The notes below the pieces were generated by a model. That model searched no databases, was not told the origin of the DNA, and worked only from the letters and a program-made list of their open reading frames with translations. From contig JAGGNK010006449.1 of assembly GCA_017590115.1 (NCBI GenBank), positions 682,001-746,000 of the forward strand: 64,000 nucleotides of DNA, read 5' to 3'. Below are positions 38,831-52,000 of the stretch, piece after piece (the stretch's first letter is position 1; each line of letters starts with the position of its first letter). Made by a program: the position numbers and the translations under genes. The stretch is from Montifringilla adamsi (taxonomy: Eukaryota > Chordata > Aves > Passeriformes > Passeridae).

Positions 38831-39548
38831 CAGTCTATTATCAACATTTCCAGTTCATAGCATGTAATGGACACCCACACCACAGCTCCCCATTTTCCAC
38901 TCTGCAGTACCACTGGAGCCAGGAAATCACCAGCAATCCTCCCTCTGGCTGCATCGCTGGACAGATGCTGTGCTGCTTGTGGAGGGGTGAGGCCTGGCCC
39001 ATTAATCTGTACTCAGAGAGGCTGGCAGCTGGATTAGTGCTTCAGATGCTCTTAACATCTGCAGCTGCAGGACAGCCCCAAATTCCTCAGCTGGAAGCCG
39101 GAGGTAGCAGCAAGGCTGGTAAGAGCTCTTTTCTGGGGGTTTGGAGATTAAATTGCTGCTGCCAGGTAGATGGATGAGGGAGATTTCATGGCAGATTTTG
39201 TGGGAAAGATGGTGGTGGTGCTATTATCGTGGCACTTCCAATCCTGTCATGCAGTGCCTTGGCTGTGGGTGTGTTTCCCAGGGATAAGGGGGTGTTGTTG
39301 GCTGTGTAGAGAGAACAAGACAAAGGAGCCTTGCAGAGAGGCTGGAAGGACCCTATGTAGGAGCCACAGTGAAAATATGTCAGCCCTGAAGGCCTCAAAT
39401 CTCCAGTTTCTTGTGTTTGGAGGTGAGGTGAGGATGGCCAAGGGAAATGGGAGGTCCCAGAACTTGGGGGTAAACACAAGATGCTGCCAGACCAGAGGCA
39501 GGGAGAGGGAAGGTGCTGCTGAGGACTTTTGTGGTTACTGTGATTTAT

Positions 39549-39592
39549 CTCATAGAATGGTTTGGGTTGGAAGGGACCTTTAGGATCCCCCA
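39549..39592 (-). mobile_element. CR1 LINE 3' tip, 44 bp
   Basis: CTCATAGAATGGTTTGGGTT GGAAGGGACC only; a minimal remnant. Confidence 0.75.
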
Positions 39593-42500
39593 TGACCCCC
39601 ATGTCCCTCATGACCCCAAAGCCAGTCTTGTCCCTGCATCTCTTCTTACCTGAGCTGGGCTTTGTTACCTCTTTGCTCTGACTGCTTTTTTCCTGCACCA
39701 ACTCTGTTTTCTTCATCACAGGGGTTTATAAGCCCTTTATTTGTGGGGACCAGCAGCGCAGGGGATGAGAAGAGCCTCCTGAGCAGCCATGGAGGGGTTA
39801 CAGCTGCGGGTAAGGATGCTCTCGTGCACCTCCCACTATCCTCCAGAGTGCCTGGCAGAGAAGGTGGAAGAAATCCCAGCTCCATCTCTGTCCTGTGAGC
39901 CTGGAGCTGGGAATGACTCCCTTGTATGTCACTGTGGGAGAACTCCAGGAGGCTGTTCAGGATTAAGCCCAGAGAGTGCCTGAGCTCCCGGCTTAGCTCT
40001 CCATGTGCCCTCCCCTTGAGCTGCTCCCAGGCTGGCTGGAAGCACTCAGGGACCGGCCCTCTCCTGCTTAATCGCCTCCTGTTCAGATGTCAGGAGGAGA
40101 TGAAGCTGCTATAAATAGATGGTGAAGCCCTCCTGGTTTCAGCTGTGATTCACACACATGGCACAGAAGCATTAAGAAGAATTAACATCCAATCTCTCAG
40201 GCACTTTCCTGTGCAAATGCCATGCTGTCCCTGTCACTTAAGCTCCTTTCCCAGGGGAGATCAGCAGCACTCTCTGGAGGGCCTGCATGGGCCAAATGGA
40301 TGGGGAAACCCAGAGCAGGAGTCCTGGGAAGATAAACCTGGAGCAGGACTCGTGGGGAGAGAAAGGCGGCTGCTCCAGCCGGTGCCAGAGCAGCAGCTGC
40401 CCGTGACACAGAGCTGCCTTTGGGAGATGCCCAGGGCTCCTGCTCCCCCCTGCCCGGGGCTGAGGCTGGCCAGGATGGGGCTGTTGAAGTGCCCACACGC
40501 CTGGACGAAGGACAACAGCCTTTGGGACTGAGGCAGCTCCTGGAGGTGGTACGTGAGGGGCTGGGGGTCTTTCTGGCTCTCCCTAATCCCTGCTGAGATG
40601 TGCCTTGATTGAGCAACCCTGGTGGGGCAGGACAGTGACCTGGGTGGTCCATTGGGAATCCCCAGTTTTTCTCCCTGTCCTAATTGTTCAAAGCTCAGGG
40701 GGAAAAAAATGTATGCTACTGCTAGGCTGTCCCCTTGGGAAGCCGTGTGCGCTCATTCCTGCAAGTGTTTGCATTCATTTGCATGTGTTTAAGTGCTCAG
40801 TGTCCCCCTCCCCCTGCCTTGCTGTGTCTGTGCTGTGAGCAGTGACAGTCACAGAGACACATAGTCAGAGGGAAACCAGAGGAAGGTGAGACCAGACAGG
40901 TCCTGGAGTGGGAATTTTGATGAAGGTTTATAGGGGTCTATCCATCTGCTTGCCTGACAGTCTCCCAGGTGCAGGGAAAAAGTGGTATTTTCACTGAAAA
41001 GTAGTTTGGAGGGCAGAGCATCTCCTTGGGTGGAGGAGTATTTCTCACACGTATCTGGTGTCCCATCAATAAGGGAGAGATCCATATCTCTGGTCCATGC
41101 TATTGCCAGGGTTTCTTTGCATTCCCACCCAATCACAGAGCAGAGAAGGAAAAAAAAAAGCCTTTCAGAGCACTCATGATCCACATGAAGTAAAGGGGAG
41201 TTTGGACAGAAGGATGAGTTTGAATTAAAAGATGAGCTCAAAGTCGGTATCTTTGTGCCCTCAGTTAGTGGCCCAGGGAGTCTGGAGTCCATGAGATGAG
41301 GGATATACCACAAAATAGTCTTCTCACCTTGTTCTTTGGCACTCAGGAAGCAGGGCTTCTCCGTGAAGCAAGGAAAGAGGCAGAAGAATGGTCAGAGGAA
41401 CTGAAAATTGGTGGAGGAGTCAATGTTATTAAGATGGGACTAAATGCAAGAAAGTCACCCATGAGCACCCCAGGGCAGAGGGCCCTGTCCCACTCCTTGA
41501 TGCAGGAAAACATCCTTGAACACACACTGAGCCAGAGTGTGAGGGGATTAAAGAGATCTCAGTACAGGCTTTTTCCTTGGTGATGGAATCTCCTGCCTGC
41601 TAAGGCCCTGAAGGAGGTTGGTATATCCAAACAAAAATGGGATTGGTGTGAGGATGGAATTCCCCTATTTAGAAACAAGTCACAGGCTGGAATAGGGACC
41701 TGGAGCGCTCAGGCAGGCTCAGGGGTGAGTGGGTCTGCAGGCATCTGCACAGTCTTAAGCCATCCTTGAATTTTAATTATGTTATAGAAGAACCTGACAT
41801 AAGCTGCTTTCAGAAATTCCTATAGGAATGTCTGACCAGGCTGAAGGTTTTCAGGAAGAATTATTATATATTTCTGTTATTATGCAGAAATTGGAACTGC
41901 ATCTCAGAGTTGCAGTGAAGGCTGGAAAACCCAGCTGGATCCACAGAATCATGTGCGAGTCTGGGAGAGGCTCTGCAGATTCCCTGGCTGTGAGTGACAA
42001 GGCTCAGTTGGTTTGCAGAAGCTTTTGCATGAGCTACCCTGTATCTCAAAAACGGGGGGGGGAAAAGGCTGTGTGGAAATCTAAAGGGAATATTTCAATC
42101 TGTCTATCCTACAAGTGAGTCCAGACAACCTGAAACAGCATAGGAATGTGGAGCATATTGGATGCAAATGGCAGGCCATATGTTTTGTAACATTAATTGC
42201 CAAACTTTCAAAAGCACCCTCCTGACCTCCTGCAGGCAGTGAAGGAGCACAGCTCAGGCTCAGGCACCTCCTCATTTGTCATCTGTTCCTTGTTTTTCTT
42301 CAACATTGATCTGGTTCTCTCACCAACCTGGATGGTCTCCAGTGTTGTGAGAGCTGCACACACTCAAATATCAGGCAGTTTTCCAAAACATGGCATCTGT
42401 AAATGCCAAGCTTGCAGATGGTACGTGATAGAATGGGATTTACAGGCACAACAGAGAAGGGTAAGGGCAGCACGGAGTGAAAAATTCCATCATTCATCTA

Positions 42501-42833
42501 GAAAAGCTGGATCTGCTCAGATGGTCTGGCTGGTGGCTGCCATGAGCAGATGCTGGACTCTGGAAAAAGGGGCTGGAAAGATATCCAGGAATAAGTCATG
42601 GTGATTGAGAAGGGAGGAAGTGAGAGCTGTAACTGAGACTCCTGCCAGGCTGGGATGATGAGCTTCACCTGCAGGGAAGGGAGAAGGCAAAAGGAGTAGT
42701 TGATGTTCCACAAGAACCAGCAAGGGGAAGAGAGTTAATGGCTCACAGAGCTCACTGAAAGCCAGGAAGTAATTTCTGGTTCCAGTTACCCCAACCTGGG
42801 CTGGTCTGCCCTGCCCTGATGCAGCAATGGTAC

Positions 42834-42932
42834 TGAAATGATCCCAGAATAGTTTGGGTTGAAGAGACCTTAAAGCTCATCCCATTCCATGCCCTGCCAT
42901 GGACAGGGACACTTCCACCAGACCAGGTGAGT
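42834..42932 (-). mobile_element. CR1 LINE 3' terminal fragment just upstream of LACTBL1
   Basis: ATCCCAGAATAGTTTGGGTT, GACCTTAAAGCTCATCCCAT and CCATGGACAGGGACACTTCC. It ends about 140 bp before the start codon, and CAG|GTGAGT occurs at its right border (42927). Confidence 0.83.
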
Positions 42933-43074
42933 CCCATCCCTGCAGCAGCTTTGTTCTCCAGCACAGGGGCCTCTCTCCCAGCTGGCACACCGGGCGTTTT
43001 CTCTCTCTCCTAGCCCATTCCTTTTCCATTCCCAGCAGGCACCCTGCAGCCGGAGCTTCCTCAAGCTCACTGCC

Positions 43075-43180
43075 ATGGAGGTGAAGTGGATCCACGTCTT
43101 GGTTGTCTTCCTCCTCCTGCTGTCCATGGCCATGACTGGCTGCTTCCTGTGGCAGTACAGCCTCCCCAAGGTGGAGCCCA
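43075..43180 (+). CDS. LACTBL1: LACTBL1 coding exon 1 (residues 1-35, signal anchor)
   Basis: The ATG at 43075 sits in a strong Kozak context (GCC before, G after) and opens a peptide MEVK followed by a leucine/valine-rich membrane segment to about residue 26, then a short linker. The exon ends at the consensus donor GTGAGT at 43181, leaving one base of codon 36. It was chosen because it is the only nearby exon in phase with exon 2. Pyrimidine-rich sequence ending in CAG at 43035 lies just upstream, so the exon may begin there with a short 5' UTR. Confidence 0.85.
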
Positions 43181-46100
43181 GTGAGTAGGGGGTTTAACCT
43201 CGGTCATGGTGTGGCACAGAGATTCGGAGACTAATAAAAGCTTCCTTCCTAAAGAGCACTTCCCCAAACACAGATTTCCCCAGAGTGCAATAAAGAAAGG
43301 CCACAGAGGAGGTGAAGGCTGGGTTGATGGAGGTACCATGCCACTCTGCTGGTGTCCAAAGAAGCTCCATGACTCCTGGCCTAGATTTGGATAACTGCTA
43401 AGGAGGCATTTTATTTTACATTCTTTATCCTTTATTTTTCCTATTGTTACTACAGTTAGTTACTCCAGTTTAGAAACAGGTTTTTTTATACCTTACCATC
43501 TGCTTCAGGGTTTGCTCTCTTTCCTGTTCCCCAGATCTTTGTTCTGGCTTAAACCCCCTGATTCATGCTAGAATTCATGGAATCAAACAATCATAGAATG
43601 GTTTGTGCTGGATGGGCCTTAAAGTCCATTCTGTTCCACCCCTGCCATGGGCAGGGACACCTTCCACTGTCCCAGTTTGCTCCAACCCCTGTCCAGCCTG
43701 GCCTTGGACACATCCAGGGATGGGGCAGCCACAGGTGCTCTGAGTACCCCATGCCAGGGCCTCAGCATCCCCCCTCACAGCCAGGAATTTCTTCCCAATA
43801 TCCCATCCATCCCTGCCCTCTGGCAGTGGGAAGCCATTCCCCCTTGTACTGTCACTCCATCCCTTGTCCCAGGTCCCTCTCCTGCTCTCCTTGAGCCTCT
43901 TTAGGGCCTGGGACGGACTCTAAAGTCTCCCTGGAGCCTTCTCTCTCCAGGAGAACTCTCCCAGCCTGGCTCCAGAGGGGCTCCATCCCATTGAGCATCT
44001 CCCTGACCTGCTCTGTTGATTATAGGAAACTCAAACGATCCACTCAAGGCACTGCGTGCACAAGGATTAAATATATACAGTGTCAATGGATCAGAGTTTT
44101 AAGTAGCTGAAAGGTGGCATAAAATCCATTGTGAAGGTGCTAGAAGTATTTCAGAGACCAAGGGGTGAAAAAGTTTCAAACCACACATTTTTATCTCAGA
44201 GTACCAGACTGCCTGTAGGCTGTGTGTATCCATCCCTGTCCATGTCCAAGATTTCCTAGTGCCATTTCTCTCCTCATCCCTATGAGGATGCTTCATGTTC
44301 ACCTGGTAAGCAAGAAGATGGCATTTTGTCCCCAGCTGACAGAGCAGGGTAGCTGTATTTATGAACACCTTGGGCTCAGCTAGGAAAATAGTGCCTCCAA
44401 GTAAGGGAGTTCCCATCTCTCTCAAAGTTTAAAGATCTTTGCTGGCCACAAAAATGTAAGCTGTCTGTGGGATATGGAGGATGCAACTGATTCAGGAGAC
44501 AACTAATGGAGTGGGTATGGGGCCTACCCAGTGTTGTGACCCCTCACAGGTCACTCCTGGCCCCATTTCTGAGGTTATGATACAGGGATGACTCTTTGCC
44601 ACTGCTGTCCTGAACCCCAGCTCAGACTTTCCTTTAGACATGGGCAGGCCCTTCCAGGGGGCTAAACCCACTGCCAGGCACCCCAGAGTCTTCTGCAGCC
44701 CCAGTTCTTTACTCTTCCGGGTTGCAGAGTTTGTTGAAGTGCATCCTGTGTCCATCCCATGTTGGAATAAGCAATAACAGGGCACAGTGCCCCTGCCAGC
44801 CCAGTTGTACATCAGACAGAAATAATTCACCATTGTCCCTTGCCCATGCAGAAGTATCCCTTAGGCCAGCACAAGCAAGAAAGCTCATGGTGGCTGCTGG
44901 GTGAGGTTCAAGCTTGCCCATGTGTCTGTTGAGGTCACCTGTGTCACCCTAAACTGTTTTCCAGATCCATCTGTGATGGAGGTGAGGTCAGAAGCTGTGC
45001 AGATGTGTCCCCGCTATCCTGAGCCAGTCCCACTGGACCACCCCCTCCCCATCCTGAAGGAAGCACTGGAGAAGGTCTGTGGGGAGGAGGGAGCAGAGGG
45101 ACACACCAGTCCTGCTGCTCTTCTCCAGGGGTACAGGGGAGATGGTGGATTTTGCCACTGAACATCCTGAGGAAGGAGGTGGGGAATTGAGGAGCGGAGA
45201 ACACACAAACCTAGAAATGGATGTGTGAACTCCTTCAGTGAGCAGTTCTCATGCCCAGAGGGTGAGCTGGGATGGTCAAACATCATCACTTGTCCATCAG
45301 AAGGTATGGTGAGCTTCCACCAGCAAAAAATAATGGCTCTTTGCATCTGGTGCACTGTTAGGCAGCCCTCATGTCCTGGAGAGTACCTGGCTCAGGTGCT
45401 CTCTGGTTCCAATTCATCAACCAGGGCCAAATTTTCTTTCTTTGCTGGCTTTCCCCATACCCCTGCTTAAAAATTAAAAAGATGCTTGTACTCCAGGGAA
45501 CGGAGTGGAGAGGAAAGGAAGGAGGAACGGGGAAGGAGGAAGGGGGAAGGAGGAATTGGGAAGGGAAAGGGGAAGGGGAAGGGGAAGAAAGTTTGCTTCT
45601 TTCTGGAAGAAGGTGTGATACACTGTCATGATGTTCTCAGTATGAGATGGATCTGACATTTTAGCACTGCCTGAACTTCAGGCAGGCTCCATGAGCTCTG
45701 AGGAAATACTGCAGCATTGCTCTGACTGTCTGGACCGTAAGAATAATCATGCTCTGACAGGACATTCCCTATTTTTAGCCCCTACCACATGCTCTCTCAT
45801 TTGTCTCCTTCTCACAAGTAGAGGGCAATCAGCACTGTAAACAAACTGTATTCAATGTGCAAGTGAATCAGGGGTTTATACAGTGAACAAAATTATGTTT
45901 TCTGTTGTATTTTATGTTACTTCTCTAATAATCCCTCTTATTTTATTTGCCTTTTTGTCTGCCTTAACGCAATGAGCAAATGTTTCCATAGGAACATCCA
46001 CCACAGCCCTGAGGTCCTGCTGCTGAGAGTTCAGGACCAGGTTTGGGCAGTTTCCCTGCACACACATGGCTTTATCCACACTGAATTTCAATTCCCAACT

Positions 46101-48967
46101 CTTCACATCCACTTTTTTGAAGTATCTGCCTGTCTGCAGGTCCAGGCAGGTCTAAAGGTCAGACTCTGAGAAAAGGAGGACCATGATTGCTGACATGAAT
46201 CTTAGACTGACATGGGTTGAAGAGACCTCAAAGCTCACCCAGCGCCACCCCTGCCATAGGCAGGGACAGCTCCCACTGTCCCAGGCTGCTCCAAGCCCCG
46301 TCCAGCCTGGCCTTGGACACTGACAGAGATCCAGGGGCAGCCACAGCTTCTCTGGGCACCCTGTGCCAGGGCCTGCCCACCCTCATGGGGAAGGATTCCT
46401 TCCCATCTAACCCTGCCCTCTGGCCGTGGGAAGCCATTCCCCCTCGTCCTGGCACTCCATCCCTTGTCCAAAGTCCCTTTTCGTGGTCTCCATGAGACCA
46501 GCCCGTTCTCAGGATGTGTAGATGTACACATCTACAGATGTACCAGATAGGCCACTGGTCCACGGGGAGGGAGGGCAAAGGACCCTCACAGAAGGGCTGG
46601 ACACAAGCTGGATGTTTCCACTTGTTGCTCTCAGTGCACTTCTCCTGGCCATTCAGTGAAAAGATCCCAAGGACATGACTCTGTTTGGTTTTCCTTGCCT
46701 CAAATGCTGGGTCTGGAAGTGCATTTCTTATGTCTTAACCATGGTGTGCAAAACAAAGCCTGTGCCTGAAAATGCAAATGATATGTGCAAGATGATGACA
46801 TAGCTTTGAGAAAGTCCCAAAAGGGCAAGATTGATGCATTCTGCTTGTAGGAGGTGGGTAGAGCTGATGAGGAGTTCTGTACAGCTCAGTGAAGAGTTTT
46901 GCACGGCCCTGGCACAACAGGGGGCCAGGAGCAATCACAGCCCTTCAGCTGCTCAGAGCTGTTTCTCAGATTGTGGTTTAAAGAGAAGCCTGTGGAAAAT
47001 AGTAAAGGAAAAAATATTTCTAGAAGACTGGGAAAAGTAGGATTTAGAAATAGAAAGAACAGAAAACTTAGAGTTAAGTTGTAGCTGTAAAGTCTGAAAG
47101 TAGAAAAAAAAAATTGTATAGCAAGCAAGGACATTAAACAATAGCTTGAATCTTAGGTTTGGTTAAGACAGACCTTAAGACTGTTTAGCAAGACAGTAGA
47201 AGGTTTTAAGCTTAGTAATGGAGTATTGGGCATTGTTAATAGAAAGGAGGCAAGCAAACATTGTGTGAAGTAGGTGTATGTGTACTTTTAGTAACTGGCT
47301 AAAACAATTGTCTGTAAGATTTAGCCATATGCTATTGGCTAGAAAGTTTTTTAAATGTTCTATAACGAAGAAATCTTTGGTTGTTGCTGGCTGTATGTGA
47401 GCTTTGCCGTCTTCCTATTGTCTCAACCATGTAATGAGGCTGATGCTGCAAATAAAGCTCAAGGAATGTATCCCAGCAGTCCCATCCCATTCGTGAATGA
47501 AAGAGAAAAAATAATCACACCAACACAGAGCCCAAGCTCCAGAGTTTTTCATGGCACGGGAAGTATCATGGGACATCTGAAAAGTCTTTTTCTCGTGTGT
47601 CTTTGACCCTAAAATACCAGTGCAAAGAACAGATGCGCAGAATACAAATTAAAAAAGAATAAATTGCAATTATTGCATGTTGATATTTGGTTTTAATCAT
47701 AAATATTACAAGCATAAGCACCACATTCATCTACACAGTGGATATGTAGACTGAAAAAGGACACAGGATAATTCAACAGAAGCAATTTTAGCAGAAAGAG
47801 ATAAACAGGTAAAATACTTTTTTCCCAAAACACCATTCATAGGATCACTCTTGAGTGCTTGGGAGTAATGAGGGTGGATGACCTGAGCCTTCCATTGCTT
47901 GGTACAGACTGGATGCATTGTAAGACCCTTCTTTTGGGAGTTCATGGTTTCCCTTTCTCCCCAGGTGGATCAGATGTTGCGGCAGAAGATGCACAGCTCC
48001 GGCCTCCCGGCCATGTCAGCCATCGCCATCTACAACGACACCGTGCTCTGGACGGGCAACTTCGGGAAGAAGAACGCCTCTGACCCTGCCTCAGGGGTGC
48101 CCAACGAGTACACCATCTACAGGTGAGACACCTGGCACAGCTGGGAGAGCCAGGAAAGGGCAACACACCTATGGGGACCTGGTACCTGCAATAGGGACGC
48201 CATCACAAACTGCAGGTCCATGCAGGAAACTCTGCTGGCTTATGCTGGAACTTTGTGAGACAAAGTGAATTCCCAGATTGTTACATGCTGGTGGCTTGCT
48301 GAGTTACTTTGGATTTACTTATGTATTTTTTCATTTAATTCTGACAACATTTTAAATTGGAATAGCAATGACCCTAAAGAACCTGAAAACATACTGTTCC
48401 TTACATGGGACTGGTTTCATGTCAAGGGCACAAACCTGAAGTCCAAGAGCTGGCACAGATTTGGAGAGCAGAGAGGAGACAGTGCCACAGGATTAAAAAA
48501 AAATAATAATAATAAGTGTCAGTTAAGGAAAAACTGATGTTTGGGATGAATATCTGCAGAACACATAAAGCAGACCCATACATTTATTTATTGTTCCAGT
48601 GAAGTCAGATTCATATTGGCTGGGTTTTTTTTAGGTTAAGACAGAATAAAGCTCCTAATGTGTGCTAAAAACCAAAAACCAAGACAAAGGAAATGCTTCC
48701 TTCCTCTAAAGATCAATTTTCAGTGAATTGTAACTGTGTTATCTAAGAAACATGGGCTGCACTCTGACTATAAAATTTTGTCCTCAGAATGAACAATTTT
48801 GGACAGTTTCAGCAGCTGTGATTATTTGCTTCTTCCCCATCTGTATAATGATAAAATGACCTTGTGCTATTTTTCTTCCAGAACCATTGAATATTTTGGG
48901 TTGGAAGGGACATTCAAGGTCTGGTTCCAACCCTCTGCCACAGGGCAGGAGTCAGGGCCACGTCCCT

Positions 48968-49013
<46 letters not shown>

Positions 49014-52000
49014 GACCAATTGCGCCACAGGGACAGCCTGGATAGGCACAAAAACTGTGGGAATCTGGCATTCAGGGACAGTTTGGTAGTGCTGGGTAAA
49101 TGGTCCAACTCAATAATCTGAAAGGTCTTTTCCCACCTAAACGATTCTGTGATTTTAACCTTAAAATTCCAATAAACTATGCGAGAGTGTTTATGGTATT
49201 TACTAACCAGCAATTTACAATTTATGTAATTTTATGAATGCCAAGTGAATAGAAAGAGATCAGCAGCCCACTGCACTGCTAGAGACATTCAGAAGTTGTG
49301 TTGCAGTCTATGAAGATTCAGATTTAAGGATATTAATTCAAGCTTCCTACCTGTGTTTTAGCCATTCCCTCTGGAATGAGCAAAGGTGTCACATGTAAAA
49401 TCACGGTGAGCTCTTCTTTCCTCTTGGTTCATGGACTTCTTAATGCTAAATGTCTCCAAATGTTTCTTCCCTAACAGAATTGCCAGTGTCTCCAAGATCT
49501 TCCCCACCATTATGTTGTACAAGATGTGGGAGGAAGGAAAAGTCACATCCCTTGATGACCCACTGGAGCGTTATGCCCAGAACTTTGTTATTAAGAACCC
49601 TCTGGGCAGGTTCAAGGACTCAGAGCAGAGATACACAGCGGACGGCCTGGTGTTTCTGGAAAAAGGCTCGATGCCCCTGAAGCCATCCCTGGTCACCCTG
49701 CGCAGAATGGCCAGCCAGCTCTCAGGTGAGACAGCTCTCTGAGTGTCCCTGGGCCCCTCTGCCCTGGAAAGACACCTCAGAGGGAGCAGACCATATTCCA
49801 GGAATAAAAACAGAGCTGCTGGGAGGCTGTTTCCCAGTCTGGACCCTGCACTGTGCACTCCCCAGGGATCAGGCAGGGCTGGTGGAAGCAGCAGGGGAAG
49901 CAGGGCTCTTGGTCAGCAGCTTTATGGAGTGCTACAAGGGAACTCTTGTCCAGGATACCTGTCAGGAAAGGGGCTGAGATGAGGGGGTTTCTCCCCTGCA
50001 AGGTGAACACAGATTCCTCTCAGGTGAACACAGATTCCTTTCTCCTCACTCACTACCATAACCTGAAATCAGGTTCCAATTGCACAACAGTATTTTGTTC
50101 TCCAGCCCCAAGCACTCTCATTTTTCTGAGATGTAGAGTTGAGGGTCAAATCTCTTTGCTTTGAATAGAAAGACCTTGATTGCTGAGCTAAATTTAGCTG
50201 TCAGTGTGTGGTTCCTGATCTGGGATTCCTGAGCTATTAATAGCTTGGCATTTGCTGTCAGAGAAGTGTTAATCTGCTGCTACCTTCAGAATTGGGGAAC
50301 TCATACATCAAGGGAGAAGGAGCTCACAAGACTAAGAACTTTACCCTTTCTCTGAAACAAAGCTGCTAATACTTGACTGAGGATTACAAAATGTAATGGC
50401 CAAAGAGACTGTGCTGCTATCACGTGTGGTATTTGGCCAATCTCTGTAACACTTGCATTTTCCAAGATTGGAATAAATGCCCTAAATTAGCACCTAAAAT
50501 CAAAATAGCATGTCTGCAACTTGTAGGAACCCAGGATGGGGTACAGCACCATCTGAAGAAAGCCAATATGAAAATGAGGGCTCCCCAAAATGGAACGATA
50601 CTGAAACCTGGAAAGAAGCAGATAAACAACACAAAGCAGCCATACCCCTGCCCAGCCCCTCTCCCTGCAGACAAGGTGTGGCTCCATCCAGCCTGGTGGT
50701 GTCTGCAGGGGCACCTCTGACTCTCATGAGTACCTGAGGCTGCTCTGACTGCTCCTGTCACCCAGGGAGGTGTGACGTGCACCCCAGAAATGTTGGATGC
50801 ACTAATGTAAGGAGCATTAGTCAAAAGAGTACCTGGTCATGGCATAATTGCTTGTACTGTGCAGCCCTTCCATTGCTTCCATCACTGTGTTAGATTTGTG
50901 CCCCTGCTCAGCTCCTTTTATGCTGCTATGTATTTTTGGATTGTAGAATGTGGCCCAAATTTCCCAGAGCACCCCCAGAGGACACACCAACCCTTGGACC
51001 CTGACAATTCAGCAGAAGGAGATGTACAGTTTCAAAATCCCAACTGCAAATCAAAGGAATGTTCCAGTTCCACTTTCCATTTGCCGTGTGTCAAACCCCA
51101 AAAAGGAATAAGTTCTGCTTAGCACTGGGATCAAAGCCTCTGCATGACACATTGTAAAGTGGGTTTCATCTAAATTCTTCCAGTGGAAACTGATCTGTAA
51201 TAGATCCTCATTATCTGCTCTCTCCATTGCATATTACAGAAGTAACTCCAAAGGTTTTTCTCCTCAGCACCCGATGGGCCCATTGCTGGAGGGAAGCTCC
51301 AGCTTGTTAAGACTGTGATTTTCCAGTCCACACGAATGACAGGATGGGATGCGCTTGTAAATTATTAACAACGTGCTTGTCACTTCAATTAGCAGCCCAT
51401 GAGGTAGAAACCAATGACTCTGGATTATATTATGCTCTGGTTTATCATTTCCAATGAACCTCAAGGAGACACTGCTCTGCTGTCACAGAGCTGGTGAACT
51501 CTCCCACTGCTCCAACATTTTCTTTGCTGCCACTGGGGCAATGAAGGAGCCCATTGTCCACTGGAAGATGCCAGTGCATCTCTTATCTGGTCGTGCAGCT
51601 GCACACATAACCCCAGAGCAGGGGCAGAACAGTGCTCTCACTCCAGCTCAAATGCCAAGTTCAGGCCAGCTGAGGAAAACAAGTATTGCTGCCACAAAAG
51701 AATGGGGCCTCATTCAGCCTTGCCAGGATGCAGGACAAGAGGAAAAGGCCTCAAGCTGCACCAAAAGATGCTTAGATCACATATTAGGAACCAAATTTTC
51801 AGTGGAAGGGTTGTAAAACATTGGCAAAGATTGCTCAGGGAATTAGTGGAGTCACCATTCCAGGAGGCATTCAAAAAATGAGAGAAGTGGCACTTGGGGA
51901 CATGGGTTAGTGGTGGACAGGACAGTGCTGGGTTAATGGTTGGATTCCATGACCTGGAGGGCTTTTCCAACCTTAGTGAATCCATGGTCACTGAGCACAC

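Larger units (their letters stand above)
37871..42833. other. Unexplained sequence upstream of LACTBL1
   Basis: Contains an AT-rich block, one 44-bp CR1 remnant and otherwise unique sequence. A 154-codon minus frame at 40849-41313 is noted but not called as a gene. It may contain the LACTBL1 promoter or non-coding 5' exons, which cannot be located by eye. Confidence 0.5.
45075..47964 (+). other. LACTBL1: LACTBL1 intron 2
   Basis: A 2890-bp intron with GTCTGT...CTCCCCAG borders. It contains the purine tract at 45496-45592, an ancient CR1-like relic near 45.9-46.1 kb, a CR1 at 46197-46500 and a probable solo LTR at about 46975-47527. Nothing coding was seen. Confidence 0.85.
48123..49477 (+). 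other. LACTBL1: LACTBL1 intron 3
   Basis: A 1355-bp intron with GTGAGA...CTAACAG borders. It holds the antisense tRNA-Asn gene at 48961-49034 and the CR1 fragments on either side. The remainder is unique AT-leaning sequence. Confidence 0.88.

Noticed and set aside
45075..47964. A missing coding exon between LACTBL1 exons 2 and 3
   Set aside because: Exon 2 ends and exon 3 begins in phase 0 and the joined helix reads continuously; no better exon was seen in the intron.
48914..49213. 99-codon minus frame over the tRNA
   Set aside because: The frame is the translation of the tRNA-Asn gene and flanking CR1.
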